Source: Baylisascaris procyonis (taxonomy: Eukaryota; Nematoda; Chromadorea; Rhabditida; Ascarididae). Taken from it: DNA of 64,000 bases. The position numbers and the translations under genes were made by a program. The notes beneath the pieces are model-generated. The model saw only the letters and a list, made by a program, of their open reading frames with translations, was not told the DNA's origin and did not search any database. This document shows positions 57,631 through 64,000 of this stretch, in pieces; the first letter of the stretch is position 1, and each line of letters starts with the position of its first letter. The stretch spans positions 5,020,501 to 5,084,500 of the forward strand of contig JAZARR010000078.1 in the NCBI GenBank assembly GCA_037389465.1, read 5' to 3'.

Positions 57631-60359
57631 ATTTCATAAGCAAATGGTGCGGAGTGCAAGGTGCGGGAGGGGTGCCATTTCGGATCCGAATTGTACGGGT
57701 GGGAAGCGTACGCCACCTTTGACTCCTATGCACGCACTCTGCTCCACCTCAACAGTATCTATGTGTGTGGTGGTCTGCTTGTTGACACGTCAGCTACTGC
57801 TTCCGAACATTTCACTTGATTTGAGTGGAACTTCCAAAGTGGTCTGTTCTGACTATGCAGCCAACGCTCACCATCTTACAGGTAAGGTAGCCAGCATTTA
57901 TTACCTCTTTCGTCTTAATTATCGATTATGTGTGTTATACGGTGTTGCGTATTCCAACTGTATACATATGTCTCGGTGAATTAACCTTCAAATATGCTTA
58001 TCATTACCGCCCCGTTGAACAAAGTCTAAAAGGGAGAATAAATTGGGCTAGCTGAAGTGTTTCCGTTTGAAGGGGGGGGGGGGGGAGTCTGCTTGCTTAT
58101 TTTTCGATTTTCATTGAACAGTTTTCAAAAAATGTGTATTTTAATTCTTTATGTCCTGAAGTATTTGGCATTTGCATATATTTATTTCTTGAAGTGTATA
58201 AATTTGGTTGAGTTACGATTGTTTTGAAATGTTTAAAAACACATTTGCGAAAATTTAAAACATATGATCGCATTGTATGTTTTGGTCGAAAAAGATTTTA
58301 TCAGTGTTACCTACAGGTATACGGGGATATTTTCTCTCTGCAGCGCATAGAATTTTGGTTGTAAGTCTACATAAGCGGTGCGAGCTTTACTTTGATGTTT
58401 GCATCGTTATAATGCTAAGGGAACGTGGAAAGCGCTTGCACGAGATTGCTTCTTCCGGTAAGAGTAATACTGAATATGAGCCTGAATAGAACTTTGGCGC
58501 TTTATCCATGCGCTCAAAATGCAAGTCCCACTTTTATTGCAGCCATCGTTAGGCTCATTTTTCGTTAGGCAGCTTCAGAGAATTAACATTTATTTAATGT
58601 CTTCTTTCTTTAAAAAAGGTAAGTCATTGCTAAACTGTTCCAGTGGATGAGGGGAGTTCCGATATGAAACGGGCAAAAGTGGTACCTTTGAAAAGTGTAA
58701 TGTTTCGACACTCGTTCTTCGCTCCATCCTTTCATCATTCAAACGTTTTCAGTGAGTGTTAACCATAAGAGAGTTGGCTACCAAGCAGTAAGTCGCTATT
58801 CATTTTTGGCATTTGAAACGTCGATCACTTGACCATTTCTGAGAATAAAGTAAATAAAATAATTGAACCTTACAAAAGCTTCCCAGCAATGCATAGCGGA
58901 TGGCTCAAAGCGCTTTGATCCATTCTTCTGGTTTATGAAGGATAATCGCAAGATAGGCACCGAGCAGTCATATTTGTATGTATGGCATTGTGCTGTCATA
59001 TATCTCGAATTGAAAAGATTCTAAATGCATCTGGTTGCAGAAAAGCGTGAAAGGAAAGAGTTGCCGACATCACCGGCCTTCCTACGAGATCTACTGCACT
59101 ATTCTGCTCATGGCAGTCCAACAGCGAATTCGAGAGTGAAGAACTGGCGATTGAAACCGCTGTCAGCTATGGCAAAGTGAGCTTTGCTGTCAACTTTGCG
59201 CAGCAATTGCAGCGTAATTGTGAACGTGGAGGAGAGTAGAGGCTGCTAGCTGAGAATTGGGAAGGCACTGAATTGATGAACTGAAGGTGGTTAACATGTA
59301 CCGAACATTGCTAAGTGAGGGTTTTCTCCTCATTTCCCCACTATCGGTGGAAGGGCTGTCGCACAATTCGAGTTTCTAAAACTATGGGAAAATCTTGATG
59401 CTAACTTAAAGAACAGAACTCCGAAGGTTTAAAGGGCAGCGCGAAGAAAGTTAACTAAAAGTGCAAAGTTTTACTATGTCTATCTCCAGCCACTATTTGC
59501 TAAACCTGGTTCTGCAGAAGTGTCACCAGTGGGGTGGTGAAGGAGGGGGATGGGATTTGGGAGCGTATTTCTCTATGTGAGTCGAATATTTGATAGCCTT
59601 ATTATCAGTCTGGTTAACATATACTCCACTCAACACCGAACTAGATCTATAAATGCAATTAATAGCTATTTTCCGAAAACATGCATTTTGTAATAGTGCC
59701 TACCTATAAACTGGAGTGTATCATTGCTTCTGAAGTTGAAATTTGAAGAAAACTAAACCTCTTGCCTCGAGCATTTTCTTATCAAACTCAAATGCTTACA
59801 AATCTCGTATCGCAAATTCTTTACAGCATCTGATCCATTGACAATTTTCAGCTGAGTAAAACTGCTAAATGTCAATACGCGGAAGGTTTGTCGAGTTAAA
59901 ACCGATCCTTTTGAAAGAGCTTTTATTTAGTTTGAGGCGTTCCTAATCGCCTAGCGAAGCGGAAAAAAAGGTGGATAAGGAAACCCGAATTTCAATCAGA
60001 ATATTGCTGTCAGAGCAGAATTATGCATTATTTTATGCTGCAGGATGTTTAGCGAGTTGAAATTCTGAAAGACAGTGCCAGTTTGGAGTACGAGAATCTA
60101 ATCTGCTTTGACGCATCTTCACCACAGGCAATTATTTTGGTGTTTCTTTGAATTTCATTGTTGCAGGAATGAGTTCAGGAATTTGGAGTTCATAAGCGAC
60201 GCATTTAGTCGTATCTCCATAGTTGATCGCATCGTACGACCACTGCTGGCAAGTGCACCACCGCGGCCTAATCTATGGTCACCAATGACGTCAGCAGCCG
60301 ATCCGGCTATCGAGGTTGCTGATTGTTCTAGAGTTCCAATCGGACAGCATGTTCGTTAA
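57631..60359 (+). CDS. 3' four exons of an unrecognised gene
   Basis: Four exons chain in phase: 57631-57881 (acceptor CGTTGCAG, donor ACAG|GTAAGG), 58317-58457 (or from 58344 using an alternative acceptor CTGCAG 27 nt in), 59041-59176 and 60167-60359, ending TAA. About 240 residues. Features: a Cys/Ser/Pro-rich start (KRTPPLTPMHALCSTSTVSM), a short hydrophobic stretch (MCVVVCLLTRQLLL) too weak to call a membrane helix, a second one (YFDVCIVIMLRERGKRLHE) followed by basic/acidic residues, then KELPTSPAFLRDLLHYSAHG and a C-terminal segment ISIVDRIVRPLLASAPPRPN. I do not recognise the family. The 5' end is unresolved. AATAAA at 60495-60500 lies 136 nt after the stop. The exon-phase agreement over three junctions is the main support. 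Confidence 0.5.
58072..58085. repeat. G14 homopolymer in intron
   Basis: A run of 14 G between the first two exons of the unrecognised gene. It is the longest of several G or C runs in the window (others at 12798, 12933, 19154, 28375, 31390, 35512). Confidence 0.95.
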
Positions 60360-60494
60360 ACAGTCGAAGTTGTCTGTACTTTCTATAGTACCACATAGCT
60401 TATTTTCTGTGTGACGCACTGCAATTATGCTTTTCACTTATGCTGATTGCAGAATAGAATTTCGGTGGTCAATTTTCATTAGTATATTTGTTTG

Positions 60495-60500
60495 AATAAA
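60495..60500 (+). other. Putative poly(A) signal
   Basis: AATAAA 136 nt downstream of the TAA of the preceding + strand gene, giving a short 3' UTR typical of nematodes. It supports the gene ending here. Confidence 0.55.
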
Positions 60501-60957
60501 GAAGAAGAATGAGCAAAATAGTTTCTATGGATATCTTAAATGAACAGTTTACTAAACGAGTGATGAGAGCAGCAAAGGCCTCATTTCTGAGGTTTTGAGG
60601 AAGGTGGGGGAGAGGGGAGTCGCTAAGGAAGTTTGTATGTGCATGATGAAAAAAACATAAATAATTAACATTAACAAGTGGAAGTAGGGCTTAATTTGGA
60701 TGGGTACTAGCTTTGAGTTAATATTTAGATTCATTTCCTATATAGAAAGTGATAAGCAGTCAGCGCAATTATGTGAGGCATGGTGAGTGGTGTTTGAATC
60801 TGACGTTGCACTAGCGGAACTCCTTCGGCCACTCAGTAATGGCGGTGATGTAAAAGCGCTTTCAGGTCTTATATATGCGGAATTTTTGTCAAGAAGATAT
60901 TTTACGAGAGCCGTAATGGTTTGGTCAGCTTTACGTGAATGGGTGTGATTGTGTTTG

Positions 60958-63935
60958 ATGGGGGAACTGCGGATGAAGTATACCATGGAATCTTGGCCTA
61001 TTATAAGATGCGATAAGTTGTTTCAGGAGTTCGGTTTCGTTGATATGATGTGGTGGCACGAGCTGGATGCAGAGAAGGCCTCTAATATTGCTGGATGCAG
61101 TGCGTCTGATGGGCTACATCTGCTAATACACGATGAGGAAGCTAAACGAAAGGTTCGATCTTTCCATGCTTAATAGAGAAGCGTGTGAATCAGATGTTTG
61201 TTACCCGGTAAAATGGATGAAGTTTTCTGAATATCTCTGATTCCACGAACTAGACTTCACTTCATTGTCGAACATATCTTTGCTATATTCCATCTCTCCT
61301 ACTGCAGCAATTTTTAGGTCCCCAGCTAAGGTTATCAGTTTTGGACTGCAATGGAGATGACGGTGTTCGTTATAGCTATTCCTTGGCCTTCAACTTTTGA
61401 TTTGAGTTCAAAGGGTTACAACCGGGTTTTGTATCGCCTAATAAAAACACACCTATTGTTGAAGATGAACTCGACCCAGTGATTCTCTTCTCATCGAGGA
61501 ATTCCAGGATTTCTTGTCACAAACAGAGTCAATTTACTTACACCGAAATGCCATTCTCGACGATGAATGTTTGAAAGACGTTTGCAGCAGCAGATGCTGA
61601 GAATTCCCGCATTTTCTTTTATGTTCCTCGAGTAATTTTTTTGGGTCCTGTTCGGAGGCTTTCCTATTTTTGCGGACTGTGGCAGTGAAGAACGATAGTA
61701 TCTACTTCATTCCCCTCTTCCGTCCTCCCCCTGCTTGATGATTGTACCGCGAATAGTCGATCCCGTTTAGTTGAGAAGAATATCGTCCTAGCAGTAGAGG
61801 CTGTTCATGTTAATTTTTGAAGGCACGTTCAGTTCACCTATGCAAGATTTGTTACGTGAGCACGTTCTGTGTATTTGAGTCACCTATTGACAACTCCTTT
61901 CCCATCCGCCTCTGTCTCCTTGAATGGTGAATACAGGCTACACATTTAGAAATTCTTATGAAGGAAGAGAAAGGAAGTGGCAGATGGATGTCGATCTTTG
62001 ATTTGAAGGGTGCTTGTCGAAGTGATCTTCGAATCGAATTCTTCATGACCGCCGAAAGACAAAACAATATGTCTAAGACTTCAAATGCTCTCACAACACA
62101 TTCCAACAACTACTAACTGACAACATTGTCACAAGATAACCAACGGCTATGGATGGGAACGACGGATCTCGACGAGGCTATAAAAGCGGCGCGACAATTC
62201 TTTCGGGGCCAGAGCTACGGAGCGGACGGACCAGAGCGAGCGCGACATGGTGCGCCGGCCGGTAATCGAACCCGGGCCTTTGGTAGAATGCGCGCCTGCC
62301 ACGCGGGCGGCCCGGGTTCGATTCCCTGCCGACGCACCATGTCGCGCTCGCTCTGGTCCGTCCGCTCCGTAGCTCTGGCCCCGAATGAATTGTCGCGCCG
62401 CTTTTATAGCGTCGTCGAGATCCGTCGTTCCCATCCATAGCCGTTGGTTGTCTTGATGACAATGTTTCAGTTAGCAGTTGTTGGAATGTGTTGTGAGAGC
62501 GTTTGAAGTCTTAGTCATATTGTTTTGTCTTTCGGCGGTCATGAAGAATTCGATTCGAAGATCACTTCGACAGTGCTCATTTTATGCATCCCATAGGAAA
62601 CTCTTTACTATGAGTTCGGAGTGCCCTCTTTAGTTGGGGGAATAGGTTTGTCCACTCGTCGTTATCTCTTTTTTTGATAAAAAAAGAAAATGATAACAGC
62701 TGTTATTGGCGTTGATGCCAGTGCTAAATTTTCAACGATGCTTTTTCAACTTTCATGCGATTTCTTGCAGCACTATTTATCGGCATGCACACAGCTTGCG
62801 GAATCGAACGAAGGAAAGGTGCAGCACCTGAAGACGCATTATGAAGCAGATGCTCCAAATGCTTTGGTGAGCTCATTCTAATTTAGATATCACGATGTCC
62901 CCACTGAAGCATCTGAAGAGGATAAAGGGTGTATTTAATTAATCGACGGAGATTTTTCCATGAGAGGTTTAAGCGGTCGAGGCTGTGAAATTTGCATTTG
63001 AAATCGTATTTTTTGGTTTTTCATTAAAGTTATGTTTTGAATGTTTTGATTTTGTTGGTAGTTTTTTGTCATTTTGTATAATTTTCAACACTTCTATTGT
63101 ATTTTATCATTTGTCAATTTGTCATATATGTACGAAAAAACAAACAAATATCAAGTAATGGAAAAATACACAAAGTTATCATATTCTGAATGCGGCAATA
63201 TTTCATCGATTCAGTTGGGTTGGATTTGATTGTATGGACGTAACTTACTTTCACTAATCATCGTCTCACCCTACATACTTCATTTCATTGCTGATCTCAT
63301 TGATCGGAGCTCTAAGCACCTTATGCTAAAACATATAATCGCTGGCAAGAAATCGCTACTTTTCTATCGTCTCTTCGAAGTGAAATTACAGCCATTTGAG
63401 TTATTATATGTGAAAACATCGTGTCTAGTTTATATGGTAAGTAATCAGATATTTTGGAAGGTCGTCGGCGAAGGCGCGGATCTGCAAGTTCACCAGCTTG
63501 CGTTTGCGAACAGGGTGTCACGAAGTTTTGTTATTGGCCTTTCACGGCACTCCTATAATTTATTTTGGGGGGCACTAGTTAACGTTGGCATATAAAGGCG
63601 CTGTAGGGAACTTGTCAGTCGGCGCGTTTGTGGGTAACCTGAGGTGCATAGTCCATTGAACGCTTAGGTGTAGTTAATTCCTCTATCAATCTCTTGGACA
63701 TTCAAGAAAGCCAGAGGGCTACTCCTAAGATGAGATATTTTAGTAATGAAGCAACCACCTAGTTTTTATTTCAACAAAGTTCAGGACACTTGTGGAGCAC
63801 GGGAGTGTAAGTCATGTGAATCACCTAATACGGGTCGGTTTAACTGTTCGTTCAATTCAACGTTCGATGGCCAAGAAGGTCCTGTACTTCACGATGTCTC
63901 TCTTGCTGAAGCGGCATCTTTCAGCGCGATCAATG
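60958..63935 (+). CDS. 5' part of another unrecognised gene, truncated by the window edge
   Basis: Exons with good splice sites: one ending at 61152 (in-frame ATGs at 60958, 60973 and 60985; alternatively the exon begins at the TTTCAG acceptor at 61027), 62771-62866 (HYLSACTQLAESNEGKVQHL), possibly a micro-exon 63461-63514 (GEGADLQVHQLAFANR), and 63785-63935 (DTCGARECKSCESPNTGRFN..., GQEGPVLHDVSLAEAASFSA) with donor AATG|GTAAAC. All join in phase 0. The second half has a CxxxxCxxC cluster and possible N-glycosylation sites (NCS, NST), which might mean an extracellular domain, but no family is recognised and no signal peptide was identified. The first exon is rich in acidic residues and Trp (GFVDMMWWHELDAEKA). 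It starts roughly 600 bp after the previous gene's stop. Confidence 0.42.
62015..62572. mobile_element. Palindromic element with 264-bp arms and a tRNA-Gly-derived centre
   Basis: The left arm 62015-62278 and right arm 62309-62572 are near-identical inverted copies (both carry GACGGATCTCGACGA, TATAAAAGCGGCGCGACAAT, GCTACGGAGCGGACGGACCA) with scattered substitutions and small indels. A 30-nt unique centre lies between them. Each arm carries a TATAAAAG box and, nearest the centre, the TPsiC arm and 3' acceptor of a tRNA-Gly. Outer ends are GTCGAAGTGATCTTCG. No transposase is present, so if mobile it would be non-autonomous. Frames of 94-104 codons reading through it on both strands are spurious. 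Confidence 0.85.
62281..62336 (+). tRNA. Rearranged tRNA-Gly(GCC)-like pseudogene (3' two-thirds only)
   Basis: TGGTAGAATGCGCGCCTGCC carries the end of the D-arm and the anticodon arm with anticodon GCC in loop CTGCCAC. GGGTTCGATTCC is a canonical B box, and GCCGACGCA would be the 3' acceptor strand. Compared with the usual eukaryotic tRNA-Gly(GCC), the 5' acceptor/D-arm start is missing and replaced by the inverted copy of the 3' portion (CGGTAATCGAACCCGGGCC). There are mismatches in the anticodon stem (G for T) and T stem. It is unlikely to yield a mature tRNA. Confidence 0.75.
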
Positions 63936-64000
63936 GTAAACTACTTCATTTATAGCACATCTGAGCCAACGCTGATATTACCAAAAGAACTATATCTTTT

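Noticed and set aside
62126..62462. 94-104 codon frames on both strands through the tRNA-like palindrome
   Set aside because: Mirror-image translations of an inverted repeat and tRNA sequence (AGNRTRA-type peptides are common spurious translations of tRNA regions).

Overview
This is a stretch of nuclear DNA from a nematode, very probably a parasitic species. The genes are split into short exons by introns of about 100 bp to 3.2 kb with pyrimidine-rich ...CAG/TAG acceptors. Two start codons lie only 2-3 nt downstream of a 3' splice site, the usual signature of spliced-leader addition. The proteins are animal orthologues. I cannot fix the genus. Long introns and frequent G/C homopolymers would suit an ascarid/spirurid or a strongylid, but that is inference.

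Three genes are reconstructed exon by exon on the + strand with every exon phase consistent. (1) 3418-11650: a p38-activated MAPKAP kinase (MK2 type, mak-2-like), 9 exons, 361 aa. (2) 18651-44709: an intersectin, 28 exons, about 1606 aa, with EH-EH-coiled coil-five SH3-DH-PH-C2. This is the long, RhoGEF-bearing architecture, which my background knowledge associates mainly with vertebrates. (3) 47769-53199: Beclin-1 (bec-1), 7 exons, 387 aa.

Less certain genes: the last exon of an unidentified gene at the left edge (1-220); a small three-exon minus-strand gene of about 107 aa between intersectin and bec-1 (46204-46808); the 3' part of an unrecognised + strand gene (57631-60359); and the 5' part of another unrecognised + strand gene (from about 60958), which starts roughly 600 bp downstream and runs off the right edge. 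That pair is spaced closely enough to be an operon.

Non-coding landmarks are: a roughly 80-bp AT microsatellite bracketed by a 17-bp inverted repeat in the last mak-2 intron; a 64-bp inverted repeat and a degenerate ~38-bp minisatellite in the 7-kb mak-2/intersectin gap; a degenerate ~55-bp tandem repeat in the intersectin intron before the RhoGEF exons; many G or C runs of 8-14 nt; and a 558-bp palindromic element (62015-62572) whose centre is a rearranged tRNA-Gly(GCC)-like sequence.

Functionally the three identified genes are unrelated housekeeping or signalling genes: a stress kinase, an endocytic scaffold/GEF and an autophagy/PI3K-complex subunit. I saw no prokaryotic-type system, CRISPR array, virus or toxin gene. 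The items most worth a second look are the long intersectin with its altered RhoGEF and C2 residues, a Beclin without a canonical aromatic finger, the tRNA-cored palindrome and the small antisense gene.
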